Assembly (NCBI RefSeq): GCF_002008225.1 | Contig: NZ_MRDH01000006.1 | Span: forward strand, 558,001-622,000 | Length of the DNA: 64,000 nt | Direction: 5' to 3' | From: Agrobacterium salinitolerans | Lineage (GTDB): Bacteria; Pseudomonadota; Alphaproteobacteria; Rhizobiales; Rhizobiaceae | Shown here: one piece after another, positions 8,844 to 18,458 of the stretch | Position numbering within the stretch: position 1 is the first letter of the stretch | Layout of the letters: each line of letters begins with the position of its first letter | Program-made: the position numbers and the translations under genes | Notes under the pieces: model-generated | The model's input: only the letters and a program-made list of their open reading frames with translations | The model's database searches: none | What the model was told of the DNA's origin: nothing

Positions 8844-10214
8844 TCAGGCAGCGGCAGCGACGACGCGGTTGCGTCCGGCGTGTTTCGCCTCGTAAAGCGC
8901 TTTGTCCGCCTGCTTCAGGATTTCGTCCGGAGCGCCGAAGGCGCCGCTGCTGGTGGCGATGCCGAGGGAAGCGGTAATGCTCAATTCCCGGTCGATGGAA
9001 CGAACATAAAAAGGCTTGTCTTCCACGATCGCCCGCAGGCGCTCGGCGACGCTTGCCGCAAGCTCCATCGGCGTATCGGGCATGACCACGACGAACTCCT
9101 CCCCGCCATAACGGCAGGCGAGATCGGCACCGCGCACGGTGCTGCGGATGCGCGCTGCAAATTCCCGCAGCACCTCATCGCCCACATCGTGGCCATAGGT
9201 ATCGTTGACCAGCTTGAAGCGGTCTATATCGGTCATGCAGATGGAGATCGGGCGGCCACGAACGGCGGCGCGGTCGAAGAGTATCTTCAGGTGGCTGTCG
9301 AGGTAACGGCGATTGTTGAGGCCGGTCAGCCCGTCGACAATGGCAAGTTCCATCGTGTGCTGGAGATTGAGCCGCAGATGCTCGTTATAGCGCTTGCGCC
9401 TGATCTGCGTCAGCGTCCGGGCGACGAGTTCGTTCGGATCGATCGGACGGAGAATGTAATCATTCACGCCAAGATCGAGCGCCCGCGCCACCATATCGTC
9501 CGCCCCCTGCTCCGCCACCAGAAGCAGCGGCAGGAAACGGGTGCGTTCCAGCGAGCGAAGCTGTGAACACAGCCGCAGCGGATCGTAATCCTCGAAATTG
9601 GAATTGACGATGACGAGCTCGAAAGGATTGCTCGCGGCCTTGAGCAGCGCCGCCTGCGGTTCCGTGACGGCGTCGACCTCGGCAACCGGCTTCAGCGCCC
9701 GCACAATACGTTCCTGCGAGCTGGCGCGGCCATCCGCAACCAGCACGTGGCCCGGCGTCTGCATCAGCCCGTCGCTACGCAGCATCTCCTCGATGCCGAT
9801 CTGACGTGCGGTTTCGGCGCGCAGCCGCAATTCATCGCTGACGGCCTTGAGCCGCACGAGGCTTTTGACGCGGGCGATGAGTTGAAGGTCGTTGACCGGC
9901 TTGGTGAGAAAATCGTCAGCGCCGGCCTTGAGGCCACGCACGCGGTCAGACGGTTGATCGAGTGCGGTGACCATGACCACCGGAATATGGGCGGTATTCG
10001 GATTGGCCTTCAGCCTTTCGCAGACCTCGAAACCGTCCATGCCCGGCATCATGATATCGAGCAGGATGATATCGACCTGCTCCTTGTCGCAGATCGCCAG
10101 CGCCTTGAAACCATCCTCGGCGGTGACGACATCGAAATATTCCGCCAGAAGACGGGCTTCGAGAAGCTTCACATTGGCCGGAATATCGTCAACAACCAGA
10201 ACTCTCGCCGTCAT
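8844..10214 (-). CDS. pleD: PleD-type response regulator diguanylate cyclase
   Basis: Makes cyclic-di-GMP from GTP when phosphorylated. The 456 residues contain a first receiver domain with phospho-acceptor D53 (LLDIMMPGMDGF) and a second, degenerate receiver (about 155-270). The GGDEF domain has the active-site loop GGEEF at 370-374 and the inhibitory I-site RGAD at 361-364, five residues upstream. Positions match Caulobacter PleD closely. It lies 18 bases downstream of divK on the same strand, the usual divK-pleD operon linking the DivJ/PleC phosphorelay to polar development. The N-terminus starts cleanly at the receiver domain. Confidence 0.96.
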   Translation of the reverse strand: MTARVLVVDDIPANVKLLEARLLAEYFDVVTAEDGFKALAICDKEQVDIILLDIMMPGMDGFEVCERLKANPNTAHIPVVMVTALDQPSDRVRGLKAGADDFLTKPVNDLQLIARVKSLVRLKAVSDELRLRAETARQIGIEEMLRSDGLMQTPGHVLVADGRASSQERIVRALKPVAEVDAVTEPQAALLKAASNPFELVIVNSNFEDYDPLRLCSQLRSLERTRFLPLLLVAEQGADDMVARALDLGVNDYILRPIDPNELVARTLTQIRRKRYNEHLRLNLQHTMELAIVDGLTGLNNRRYLDSHLKILFDRAAVRGRPISICMTDIDRFKLVNDTYGHDVGDEVLREFAARIRSTVRGADLACRYGGEEFVVVMPDTPMELAASVAERLRAIVEDKPFYVRSIDRELSITASLGIATSSGAFGAPDEILKQADKALYEAKHAGRNRVVAAAA

Positions 10215-10232
10215 AACCGTTCCCCAGTCGCC

Positions 10233-10604
10233 TCAAGCATCGCCCAGATAAGTCTTGATGACTTCGATGAATTTTGGAACGGAAATCGGCTTAGACACAT
10301 AGGCCTCGCATCCGCCCTGGCGAATGCGTTCCTCGTCGCCCTTCATGGCGAAAGCCGTGACCGCGATGACCGGAATGATATGCAGCTCGTCATCTTCCTT
10401 CAGCCACTTCGTCACCTCAAGCCCTGAAACTTCCGGCAGCTGGATATCCATGAGGATGAGGTCCGGGCGGTGCTTGCGGGCAAGATCGAGCGCTTCCATA
10501 CCGTTGCGCGTCTGGATCGTCGTATAACCAGACGCCTCGATCAAGTCGCGAAAGAGCTTCATGTTCAGCTCGTTGTCTTCGACTATCATGACCTGCTTGG
10601 GCAT
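10233..10604 (-). CDS. divK: Single-domain response regulator DivK
   Basis: A 123-residue stand-alone receiver domain with acidic pocket residues E9/D10, phospho-acceptor D53 ([13 protein letters not shown]) and conserved T/K positions ([17 protein letters not shown]). DivK is phosphorylated by DivJ, dephosphorylated by PleC, and controls CtrA activity via DivL/CckA. It is first gene of the divK-pleD operon and divergent from the DUF3572 gene. No TTAA-N7-TTAA CtrA site was seen in the 131-base intergenic region. Confidence 0.95.
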   Translation of the reverse strand: MPKQVMIVEDNELNMKLFRDLIEASGYTTIQTRNGMEALDLARKHRPDLILMDIQLPEVSGLEVTKWLKEDDELHIIPVIAVTAFAMKGDEERIRQGGCEAYVSKPISVPKFIEVIKTYLGDA

Positions 10605-10735
10605 GGTGAGCAGTCCCCGTTTCGCTTTGAAACCTTCACCCAGACATATAAGTTGTCAGAGAGCCGATTCCATCGTCCATTTGTTGCGCAAGGCTAGAGG
10701 GATTTGGTTTCAAAATAGGTAACTTCGGGGAAGAA

Positions 10736-11044
10736 ATGCTGCGCGATACAAAAAACAAAGGCAATGTCGGTCAGGATCCGCAAGAAACGGCGGCCGCCAT
10801 ACTTGGCTGGCTGGCAAACGAACCGGACATGCTGGCGCGTTTTCTGGCGCTGAGCGGGCTGCAGGCCAACATGCTGCGCCAGGCTGTCAACGATCCCGGC
10901 TTTCTGGCAGGGCTGACGGATTTCCTGATGAGTCACGAGCCGGACCTGATGGCCTTCTGCGCCGCCACCGATACATCCCCCGAAACCGTGGCCGCTGCCT
11001 GGAACCATTTTTCCGGACCGGGGCTGGATTCAGGTGTGTATTGA
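10736..11044 (+). CDS. DUF3572 family protein
   Basis: A 102-residue, largely helical soluble protein without catalytic motifs. The conserved core is QETAAAILGWLA, then LARFLALSGL and FLMSHEPDLMAFC. This is an alphaproteobacterial family of unknown function, typically found beside divK/pleD or dinB. The ATG has a GGGGAAG ribosome-binding site. Its proximity to divK (divergent) and dinB is the only functional hint. Confidence 0.85.
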   Translation: MLRDTKNKGNVGQDPQETAAAILGWLANEPDMLARFLALSGLQANMLRQAVNDPGFLAGLTDFLMSHEPDLMAFCAATDTSPETVAAAWNHFSGPGLDSGVY

Positions 11045-11091
11045 CGAGACGCCCCTTGAGTGGCCATCGCAGCCGGAGTATGGTCGGCAAC

Positions 11092-11106
11092 GTTCTGGTT
11101 TTGTTT
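11092..11106 (+). promoter_or_regulatory. Candidate LexA operator upstream of dinB
   Basis: GTTC-N7-GTTT at 11092-11106 matches the alphaproteobacterial SOS box GTTC-N7-GTTC at 7 of 8 fixed positions. It sits 8 bases before the chosen dinB start, so repression there would be effective. One mismatch leaves it a candidate only. Confidence 0.4.
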
Positions 11107-11113
11107 TCGCCCC

Positions 11114-12397
11114 ATGTCCACGTCGCACCGCTATGATCCCGGTTTTTGCCGTGACTGTCTGGCCGGCCAGCCAGAAGGGCTAAGGCGTTGCCGCGCCTGC
11201 GGCAGCCCGCGTCTTCTCTATCATTCCGAACTCTATGATCTGAGCATCGCCCATATCGATTGTGACGCCTTTTACGCCTCGGTCGAAAAGCGCGACAATC
11301 CGGAACTGGCCGACAAACCAGTGATCGTGGGCGGCGGCAAGCGCGGGGTGGTTTCCACCGCCTGTTATATCGCCCGTATTCACGGGGTGCGTTCCGCCAT
11401 GCCCATGTTCAAGGCGCTGGAAGCCTGTCCCGATGCTGTCGTCATCAAGCCGGATATGGAAAAATACAGCCGTGTCGGGCGCGAAATCCGCGCGATGATG
11501 CAGGAACTGACGCCGCTCGTGCAGCCGATTTCCATAGACGAAGCGTTTCTCGATCTTTCCGGCACCGAGAGGCTGCATCACGATCCACCGGCTCGTGTGC
11601 TGGCGAAATTCGCCCGGCGGGTGGAAAAGGAAGTGGGGGTGACTGTTTCCGCCGGGCTTTCCTATTGCAAGTTTCTCGCCAAGGTCGCGTCCGACCTGCA
11701 AAAACCGCGCGGTTTTTCAGTTGTCGGTGAAGCAGAGGCGCTGTCCTTTCTGGCAGCAAGGCCTGTCACCACCATCTGGGGCGTCGGCAAGGCCTTTGCG
11801 GCGACGCTGGAGGCGGACGGTATCCGCATGATCGCGCAGCTGCAAGAGATGGAGGAAAGCGAGTTGATGCGCCGCTATGGCGTGATGGGGCAACGCCTCT
11901 TCCGGCTTTCGCGCGGCATTGATGAGAGGCATGTGCACAATAACGACCCCGTCAAAAGCGTGTCTTCCGAAACCACCTTCTTCAACGATATTTCCCGCCA
12001 TGAAGATCTCGTACCGATCCTGCGCTCGCTTTCCGAAAAGATTGCCTGGCGGTTGAAGAAGAGCGGCATCGCCGGCCAGACGGTGGTGCTAAAGATGAAG
12101 ACAGCAGACTTCAAGCTCCGCACCCGCAACCGCAAGCTGGACGATCCGACGCAGCTCGCCGACCGGATTTTCCGCACCGGCCTTTCGCTGCTGGAAAAAG
12201 AAACGGACGGCACCAGGTTCCGCCTCATCGGCATCGGCGTCAGCGATTTGCACGATGCGGGGCTGGCCGATCCTCCCGATCTCGTTGACAGAGAGGCCGG
12301 CCGTCGGGCCGCGGCGGAAGCGGCGATGGACAAGCTGCGCGACAAGTTCGGCAAGGGCAGCGTCGAGACCGGCTATACGTTCGGAACACGCAAATAA
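11114..12397 (+). CDS. dinB: DNA polymerase IV (Y-family) with N-terminal Cys4 extension
   Basis: An error-prone translesion polymerase. Starting at ATG 11114 it has 427 residues. The Y-family core opens with [17 protein letters not shown] (catalytic Asp in HIDCD) and carries the second acidic motif in [11 protein letters not shown]; thumb and little-finger regions follow, ending in [15 protein letters not shown]. Before the core is an extension of about 40 residues with two CxxC pairs (C12, C15, C26, C29), which looks like a small zinc ribbon. The frame is open upstream to 11060, but that segment overlaps the LexA-like site and has no good initiation signal. It is separate from the DUF3572 gene by 69 bases. 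Confidence 0.93.
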   Translation: MSTSHRYDPGFCRDCLAGQPEGLRRCRACGSPRLLYHSELYDLSIAHIDCDAFYASVEKRDNPELADKPVIVGGGKRGVVSTACYIARIHGVRSAMPMFKALEACPDAVVIKPDMEKYSRVGREIRAMMQELTPLVQPISIDEAFLDLSGTERLHHDPPARVLAKFARRVEKEVGVTVSAGLSYCKFLAKVASDLQKPRGFSVVGEAEALSFLAARPVTTIWGVGKAFAATLEADGIRMIAQLQEMEESELMRRYGVMGQRLFRLSRGIDERHVHNNDPVKSVSSETTFFNDISRHEDLVPILRSLSEKIAWRLKKSGIAGQTVVLKMKTADFKLRTRNRKLDDPTQLADRIFRTGLSLLEKETDGTRFRLIGIGVSDLHDAGLADPPDLVDREAGRRAAAEAAMDKLRDKFGKGSVETGYTFGTRK

Positions 12398-12564
12398 CAG
12401 TGGCGGGATTGTGCGACAGGTCGCAATCCTATCCTAGCCGCCTCGCTCCGGATATATTTTAGATTTTACACAAATTAGTGATGTTGCGAAGGAGCGGTCC
12501 TTAAGCTTCATTAAACTTCGCATGATTGAGTGAGGCAAGTTTTGTACATGTGGTGTATTGCGTC

Positions 12565-13803
12565 ATGTCCCTTCGCCTCCGTCTTATGGCCGGCATGCTG
12601 TCGGCCAGCATTCTTGCCTTTCCGGCGCTTGCCGCTGACAGCAGGTCTCTGCAGATACTGGTATCGAAAAGCGATCAGTCGCTCTCGCTTTATGAGAACG
12701 GCCAAATCGTCGCCACCTCAAAAGTCTCCACCGGCAAGGCCGGACATGAGACACCGAGCGGCATATTCTCAATTCTGGAAAAGCGGAAATACCACGAGTC
12801 GAATATCTACTCGGCCGCACCCATGCCCTTCATGCAGCGGCTGACCTGGTCCGGCATCGCGCTGCACGAAGGCAAGGTGCCGAACTATCCGGCCTCGCAT
12901 GGCTGCGTGCGCTTGCCGTCCAAATTCGCCAAGTCCCTTTTCGGCGACACCCGGACCGGCGTGCATGTCATTATCACCGACCAGCCGGTCTCGCTGCGCT
13001 TTGTGCAGCATCCGGCGTTGTTTCAGCCGCGCGACGATGCCGATGACGGCAAGCTTCTTCTGTCGGATGTGGAATTGCGCCCGGCAACTTTCGATGCAGC
13101 CTTGGGGACGGTCGAAGTTGCCGTCAATGAAAAGACCCAGGCGCTCAAGCCGGCGGTAAAGACCAGGGAGCCCTCGCCCCTGCGCATTCTCATCACCCGG
13201 CGCGGCGAACGGGAAAAGGTGATGGATATCCAGACCATGCTGAGCCGCCTCGGTTTCGAAGCGGGTGCAGCCGATGGTTATGCCGGGGAGATGACGATCA
13301 GCGCCATCAATGGTTTCAAGCGCTGGAAAGGGCTGAAAACCACCGGGCCGCTTCTGACAGACGCCTTCGTGACGGCGCTTTATGCCTCCGCCGGTGAAGA
13401 CCACCCACTGAGCGGCCAGATCATGGTGCGGCAGGATTTCAAGCCGCTGTTTGAAGCAGCCATCGACATCAAGGACCCGGAAGTGGCGCTCGGAACCCAT
13501 TTCTTCGAAGCCGTGTCCGTGGATCGCGCCGCCGGAAACGCCGAATGGAACGGTGTGACGCTGGAAAACCATCTGCCGGCGGCTGCCCGCAAGCGGCTTG
13601 GCATCTCCGTTACCGAACCGCCGGGCGGTTTCGATCAACTGAGCGCCGTGCTCGGCCGCCTCGAAATTCCCGCGGAAATACGCAGCCGGATCGAGCAGGA
13701 GCTTTCAAGCGGCAGTTCGATCACCGTTTCGGATATCAGTCACCAGCTGGAGACAGGCACTGGAACGGACTTCATCACCGTGACCAAAGAAGGGCCGGTA
13801 TGA
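12565..13803 (+). CDS. Secreted L,D-transpeptidase (YkuD) with peptidoglycan-binding domain
   Basis: A 412-residue periplasmic enzyme expected to form 3-3 cross-links in peptidoglycan or attach proteins to it. A signal peptide (MSLRLRLMAGMLSASILAFP, then ALAAD) supports ATG 12565; an in-frame TTG at 12526 would put 13 polar residues ahead of it. The YkuD domain (about 30-135) has the active-site set H101 and SHGC at 111-114 with nucleophile C114 and the following R116. A peptidoglycan-binding_1-like repeat (about 210-265, VMDIQTMLSRLGFEAG) follows, then a C-terminal region of unknown role. It stands alone on this strand, convergent with dnaE. Confidence 0.92.
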   Translation: MSLRLRLMAGMLSASILAFPALAADSRSLQILVSKSDQSLSLYENGQIVATSKVSTGKAGHETPSGIFSILEKRKYHESNIYSAAPMPFMQRLTWSGIALHEGKVPNYPASHGCVRLPSKFAKSLFGDTRTGVHVIITDQPVSLRFVQHPALFQPRDDADDGKLLLSDVELRPATFDAALGTVEVAVNEKTQALKPAVKTREPSPLRILITRRGEREKVMDIQTMLSRLGFEAGAADGYAGEMTISAINGFKRWKGLKTTGPLLTDAFVTALYASAGEDHPLSGQIMVRQDFKPLFEAAIDIKDPEVALGTHFFEAVSVDRAAGNAEWNGVTLENHLPAAARKRLGISVTEPPGGFDQLSAVLGRLEIPAEIRSRIEQELSSGSSITVSDISHQLETGTGTDFITVTKEGPV

Positions 13804-13825
13804 GCGACGTGTGAGGCCTCAGGCC

Positions 13826-16800
13826 TCACACCAGTTCCACATCGACGACACCGGGCGCGGACCGCAGCGCAGCGGCGATTTCTGGGGAAATGCGGTATTT
13901 CTCCGTCAGCTCCACCTCGATCTCACGGCTGCCCTCATCCTTGATGACGATGAAATAGACCGAGCCATCACCCTTTGTGTTGAGGTGGCGGGCAACGGTC
14001 TTCAGCGGGCCGGAATCGCGCACATAAACACGCAACGCCTTCTGCATCTGCACGGATTTTTCTTCCAGCGACTGCGCCGTCTGGATACGCAGGCCGATAC
14101 CTTCCGGGCGCTCTTCCGCCTGCACGGTGATGACCAGCGATTTGCCGACTTCGAGCAGATCGCGGAACTGGCCGAGTCCTTCGGAAAACAGCACCGCCTC
14201 ATATTGGCCCGACGCGTCCGAGAAGGTGACGATGCCCATCTTGTTGCCGGTGCGGGTTTTGCGCTCCTGCTTGCCGGTCACGGTGCCGGCCAGACGCCCG
14301 GCAGTCGCGCCCTGTTTCACCGCGGCGGAAAAATCGGCGAAATTCTGCACCCGCAGCTTTTCCAGCACGGGGCGATAGGTATCGAGCGGATGGGCGGTGA
14401 GGTAAAAACCGAGTACCTGATACTCGCGCAGCAGCTTTTCGGAGGCAAGCCAGGGCTGGAAGGCCGGAAGAACCAGTTTTTCCGGCCCGCTTCCGCTACC
14501 GGAGCCGAACATGTCCGATTGTCCAATGGTGCGGTTATTCTGCGCCATCTGCGCGTAACCGATAATGCGGTCCAGCCCGCCGATCAGTTCGGCGCGGTCG
14601 CGGCCAAAACAATCGAAGGCGCCCGCATTAATCAGGCTTTCCAGCACACGCCGGTTGATCTGCTTGGGATCGATGCGCAGGCAGAAATCCTCAAGGCTCG
14701 TGAACGGCTTGCCGTCGCGTACCTGGACGATGTGCTCCACCGCCCCCTCACCCACGCCCTTGATGGCGGCCAGCGAATAATAGATGCGGTTTTCGCCCGT
14801 CTCGAACTGGCGGAAGGAGGTCTGTACCGAGGGTGCGACGACCTCGATGCCAAGGCGGCTGGCATCCTGACGGAAATCGTTGAGCTTTTCCGTGTTGGCC
14901 ATATCGAGTGTCATCGAGGCCGCCAGGAACTCCACCGGATAATGCGCCTTCATATAGGCGGTCTGGTAGGACACGATCGCGTAGGCCGCGGCGTGGCTCT
15001 TGTTGAAGCCGTAATTGGCGAATTTTGCCAGCAGGTCGAAGATGGTGTTGGCCTGCGGTTTCGAGACGCCGTTCTTGATGGCTCCGTCGACGAAACGCTC
15101 GCGCTGCTTGTCCATCTCCTCCTTGATCTTCTTGCCCATGGCGCGGCGCAGAAGATCGGCTTCGCCGAGCGAATAACCGGAGAGGACCTGGGCGATCTGC
15201 ATCACCTGTTCCTGATAGACAATAACGCCCTGCGTTTCCTTGAGCAGATGGTCGATGGTCGGGTGGATCGATTCCAGCTCCTCCTCGCCATGTTTGCGGG
15301 CGTTGTAGACCGGGATGTTTTCCATCGGTCCGGGGCGATAAAGCGCCACCAGCGCGATGATGTCCTCGATGCAGTCCGGTCGCATGCCGATCAGCGCCTT
15401 GCGCATGCCCGCACTTTCCACCTGGAACACGCCGATGGTTTCGCCGCGCGACAACATCTCGTAGGTTTTGGCGTCGTCCAGCGGAATGGCCGCGAGATCG
15501 ACCGCGATGCCGCGCTTGGCGACAAAATCGACGGCGACCTTCAGCACCGTCAGCGTCTTCAAGCCGAGAAAGTCGAATTTGACGAGGCCCGCGCTTTCCA
15601 CCCATTTCATGTTGAACTGCGTAACCGGCATATCGGATCGCGGATCGCGATACATCGGCACCAGCTTGGAGAGCGGTCGGTCACCGATGACAATACCGGC
15701 GGCATGGGTGGAGGCGTGGCGGTAAAGTCCTTCGATCTTCTGGGCGATATCCAGGAGGCGGGCGACGACCGGCTCCTTGTCCGCCTCCTCCTGCAGGCGC
15801 GGCTCTTCCTCGATCGCTTTCGACAGGGGTGTCGGATTGGCCGGGTTGTTGGGCACCAGCTTGCAAATCTTGTCCACCTGCCCATAGGGCATCTCCAGCA
15901 CGCGGCCAACGTCGCGCAGGGCCGCGCGCGCCTGTAGCGAACCGAAGGTGATGATCTGCGCCACCTGCTCCCGGCCATATTTGGCCTGCACGTAACGGAT
16001 CACCTCTTCACGGCGGTCCTGGCAGAAGTCGATATCGAAGTCGGGCATCGAAACGCGTTCGGGATTGAGAAAGCGTTCGAACAGCAACGAGAAGCGCAGC
16101 GGATCGACATCGGTAATGGTCAGCGCATAAGCGACGAGCGAGCCCGCACCCGAACCGCGGCCCGGGCCGACCGGAATATCATGCTGCTTTGCCCATTTGA
16201 TGAAGTCGGCAACGATCAGGAAGTAACCGGGGAACTTCATGCGCGAGATGACGCCGAGTTCGAAATCCAGCCTTTCGCGATAATCCTGTTCCGTATAACC
16301 GGGCGCCATGCCAAGCGCGGCAAGCCGCTGATCCAGCCCCTCCACCGCCTGTCGGCGCAGTTCCTCGGTTTCGGCCAGCTCGGCTGCTTCCGGATCGTCG
16401 CTGGCGCCGGTGAAACGCGGCAGGATCGGCCCGCGCTTTTTCAGCACATAGGAGCATCGGAGCGCGATCTCGACGGTGTTCTCCAGCGCCTCGGGAAGAT
16501 CGGCAAACAGCGCCGTCATCTCGTCACGGCTTTTGAGGTAGTGATCGGGTGTCAGGCGGAACCGGCTGTCATCGGACACGATGGCGTTATGCGCCACTGC
16601 CATCAACGCGTCATGCGCCTCGTAGTCGGCCTTGGAGGGGAAGAACGCCTCGTTGGTGGCAACGAGTGGAATATCGTGTTCGTAAGCCAGACCAATCAGG
16701 CGCCGCTCATGGGAGCGGTCGTAACCGGACTGGCGCTGCAATTCGATATAAAGCCTATCACCAAAGAGTGACTTCAGCGTCAGCAGCCGCTCTTTCGCCT

Positions 16801-17326
16801 GCGCGGCGTGGCCTTCCTTCAGGGCCATATCGACGGGGCCGCCGGAAGCACCGGTCAGCGCTATGAGGCCGGCATTGGAGGCCTCCTCCAGCCATGCGCG
16901 GGTAATATGCACGGAATGGCTGCCGCCCTCACCGTCCAGATAGGCGCGGCTGACGAGATCCACCAGCCGCTCATAGCCTTCCGCATTGGCGGCAAGGAGA
17001 ACGATGGCGGGAAGTTTCTGAAGATGGCTGTTGTGGTTGCGGCGATCCTCCGCCGCATCCTGCATGTCGATGGACAACTGGCAGCCAATGATCGGCTGCA
17101 GACCTTCGTCCCGCGCCTTTTCGGAAAATTCCAGCGCGACGAAAAGATTGTTGGTATCGGTAATGGCAATGGCCGGTTGACCGTCCGCGACGGCCTTGGA
17201 CATGATTTTCTTGAGGGGCAAGGCCCCCTCAAGCAGGGAATAAGCGGAATGAACCCGAAGATGGACAAAACCGGGCGTCTTCAACGTTTCGCCAGAGATC
17301 TCTCCACGCATAACCGCATCGCCCAT
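13826..17326 (-). CDS. dnaE: DNA polymerase III alpha subunit
   Basis: The catalytic subunit of the replicative polymerase. The 1166 residues have an N-terminal PHP domain (FVHLRVHSAYSLLEGALPLK), the palm with the metal-binding aspartates D429 and D431 in MPDFDIDFCQ, the GRGSGAGSLVAYAL finger motif, HhH and OB-fold regions (RLAGTVTGKQERKT) and a C-terminal domain. Length and the DFDIDFC motif fit DnaE1 rather than the shorter ImuC/DnaE2 mutagenesis polymerase. In-frame ATGs at 17326 and 17311 are both possible. It follows a 28-residue microprotein gene and lolD on the same strand. Confidence 0.97.
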   Translation of the reverse strand: MGDAVMRGEISGETLKTPGFVHLRVHSAYSLLEGALPLKKIMSKAVADGQPAIAITDTNNLFVALEFSEKARDEGLQPIIGCQLSIDMQDAAEDRRNHNSHLQKLPAIVLLAANAEGYERLVDLVSRAYLDGEGGSHSVHITRAWLEEASNAGLIALTGASGGPVDMALKEGHAAQAKERLLTLKSLFGDRLYIELQRQSGYDRSHERRLIGLAYEHDIPLVATNEAFFPSKADYEAHDALMAVAHNAIVSDDSRFRLTPDHYLKSRDEMTALFADLPEALENTVEIALRCSYVLKKRGPILPRFTGASDDPEAAELAETEELRRQAVEGLDQRLAALGMAPGYTEQDYRERLDFELGVISRMKFPGYFLIVADFIKWAKQHDIPVGPGRGSGAGSLVAYALTITDVDPLRFSLLFERFLNPERVSMPDFDIDFCQDRREEVIRYVQAKYGREQVAQIITFGSLQARAALRDVGRVLEMPYGQVDKICKLVPNNPANPTPLSKAIEEEPRLQEEADKEPVVARLLDIAQKIEGLYRHASTHAAGIVIGDRPLSKLVPMYRDPRSDMPVTQFNMKWVESAGLVKFDFLGLKTLTVLKVAVDFVAKRGIAVDLAAIPLDDAKTYEMLSRGETIGVFQVESAGMRKALIGMRPDCIEDIIALVALYRPGPMENIPVYNARKHGEEELESIHPTIDHLLKETQGVIVYQEQVMQIAQVLSGYSLGEADLLRRAMGKKIKEEMDKQRERFVDGAIKNGVSKPQANTIFDLLAKFANYGFNKSHAAAYAIVSYQTAYMKAHYPVEFLAASMTLDMANTEKLNDFRQDASRLGIEVVAPSVQTSFRQFETGENRIYYSLAAIKGVGEGAVEHIVQVRDGKPFTSLEDFCLRIDPKQINRRVLESLINAGAFDCFGRDRAELIGGLDRIIGYAQMAQNNRTIGQSDMFGSGSGSGPEKLVLPAFQPWLASEKLLREYQVLGFYLTAHPLDTYRPVLEKLRVQNFADFSAAVKQGATAGRLAGTVTGKQERKTRTGNKMGIVTFSDASGQYEAVLFSEGLGQFRDLLEVGKSLVITVQAEERPEGIGLRIQTAQSLEEKSVQMQKALRVYVRDSGPLKTVARHLNTKGDGSVYFIVIKDEGSREIEVELTEKYRISPEIAAALRSAPGVVDVELV

Positions 17327-17431
17327 ATCATCATCCTGTCACTCTGAATCACGAGGGCGATTTTCCGATTTCCGGCGCTTAATGTCCACCGCTTTGCGGC
17401 GTCCATACAGGCTTCTGCGCCGGTGTCTTCT

Positions 17432-17518
17432 TCACAGGGCGGTGAGGATCACCGAAAAGCTGGCAACAAAGACAGCGATGGAAGCGAAAGCAGCAACGTC
17501 ACGGATGAAATCAGTCAT
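17432..17518 (-). CDS. 28-residue membrane microprotein
   Basis: A short frame with an excellent ribosome-binding site (AAGGAGAGACC, then ATG). It encodes MTDFIRDVAAFASIAVFVAS followed by FSVILTAL and a TGA stop. The product is one hydrophobic helix with a short charged N-terminus (D3, R6, D7), as in known bacterial single-pass microproteins. It lies between lolD and dnaE on the same strand, downstream of the lolD terminator. I recognise no family. The strong Shine-Dalgarno sequence and amphipathic-to-hydrophobic composition argue that it is translated. Confidence 0.7.
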   Translation of the reverse strand: MTDFIRDVAAFASIAVFVASFSVILTAL

Positions 17519-17662
17519 TGGTCTCTCCTTACTCGTTATGTTCCAATTTTGTTCTCATTTTGTTCGATTGTCAACAGGGTTCTGGCGATATTCCTCTTGC
17601 CAATGCGGCAGAATCGCCTTCGGTTCCCGCGTGGGGAACAGCAAGCCACTGACTCCAAAACG

Positions 17663-17693
17663 AAAAAACCCGGAGGTAAAACACCGCCGGGTT
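17663..17693 (-). terminator. Intrinsic terminator of lolC-lolD
   Basis: Read on the minus strand, a 7-bp stem AACCCGG/CCGGGTT with a 13-base loop ends in TTTTTT (A-run 17663-17668 on plus). It lies 67 bases after the lolD stop. Confidence 0.85.
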
Positions 17694-17759
17694 CGGAAAA
17701 AATTCAAATGGGGAGAACCGGTGTTCTCTGGAAAGCACCGGATGGATCGGCTTGCCAGT

Positions 17760-18443
17760 TCAGAAATCGACGATCTTGCCGTCGGCCAGCGTCACGCGTC
17801 TGTCCATGCGGGCGGCAAGTTCATGATTGTGGGTGGCAATCAGCGCCGCGAGGCCGGATTGTCGCACCAATGCCTCCAGCGCGTCGAATACGTAATGCGC
17901 GGTTTCCGGATCGAGATTGCCGGTCGGCTCGTCGGCGAGCAGCAGGAGCGGCGCGTTGGCGACAGCGCGGGCAATGGCGACACGCTGCTGTTCACCGCCC
18001 GAGAGTTCGGCTGGACGGTGTTCGCCGCGATGCCCCACGCGCATATAGTCTAGCAGCGCGCTTGCACGCTTGCGGGCCTCCACCTGGGTGAGACCGGCAA
18101 TGAGCTGCGGCATCATCACATTTTCCACTGCCGAGAATTCCGGCAGGAGGTGATGGAACTGATAGACGAAACCGATGTCGCTGCGGCGGATCGCGGTGCG
18201 CGTTTCATCCGGCAGGCCGTTGCAGGGCGCGCCGTTAATATAGACCTCGCCTGCATCGGGATGTTCCAGCAACCCTGCCAGATGCAGCAGCGTCGATTTA
18301 CCAGTGCCCGAAGGGGCGACCAACGCGACCATCTCACCGCTTTTCAATTCAAAATCGGCCTTGCGCAGAATGGAAAGCGACGTCTCGCCCTGACCATAGG
18401 TTCTCTCGACGCCGGTGAGCCGCAGCACTGTTTTTTTTGCCAT
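17760..18443 (-). CDS. lolD: Lipoprotein-releasing ABC transporter ATPase
   Basis: The ATPase that powers release of lipoproteins from the inner membrane to LolA. The 227 residues have Walker [10 protein letters not shown] (43-51; Ala replaces the usual first Gly), Q-loop, signature [14 protein letters not shown], Walker B LLLLADEP and H-loop (ATHNHELA). It belongs to the MacB/LolD class of ABC ATPases. It is 15 bases downstream of the permease gene, so both form one operon, ending in the terminator at 17663-17693. Confidence 0.94.
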   Translation of the reverse strand: MAKKTVLRLTGVERTYGQGETSLSILRKADFELKSGEMVALVAPSGTGKSTLLHLAGLLEHPDAGEVYINGAPCNGLPDETRTAIRRSDIGFVYQFHHLLPEFSAVENVMMPQLIAGLTQVEARKRASALLDYMRVGHRGEHRPAELSGGEQQRVAIARAVANAPLLLLADEPTGNLDPETAHYVFDALEALVRQSGLAALIATHNHELAARMDRRVTLADGKIVDF

Positions 18444-18458
18444 ATTGCGAAGCGGTCC

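Noticed and set aside
10605..10735. CtrA-binding site upstream of divK
   Set aside because: No TTAA-N7-TTAA arrangement in the intergenic region.
12406..12430. Hairpin GGATTG.../...CAATCC after dinB as an intrinsic terminator
   Set aside because: The stem has a two-base bulge and no T-run follows.
13811..15937. 708-codon plus-strand frame opposite dnaE
   Set aside because: An antisense shadow with His/Arg/Gly/Leu-rich unstructured composition; dnaE is certain.
17284..17410. Minus-strand ATG frame between the microprotein gene and dnaE
   Set aside because: Overlaps the dnaE start in another frame, has no ribosome-binding site and no conserved features.
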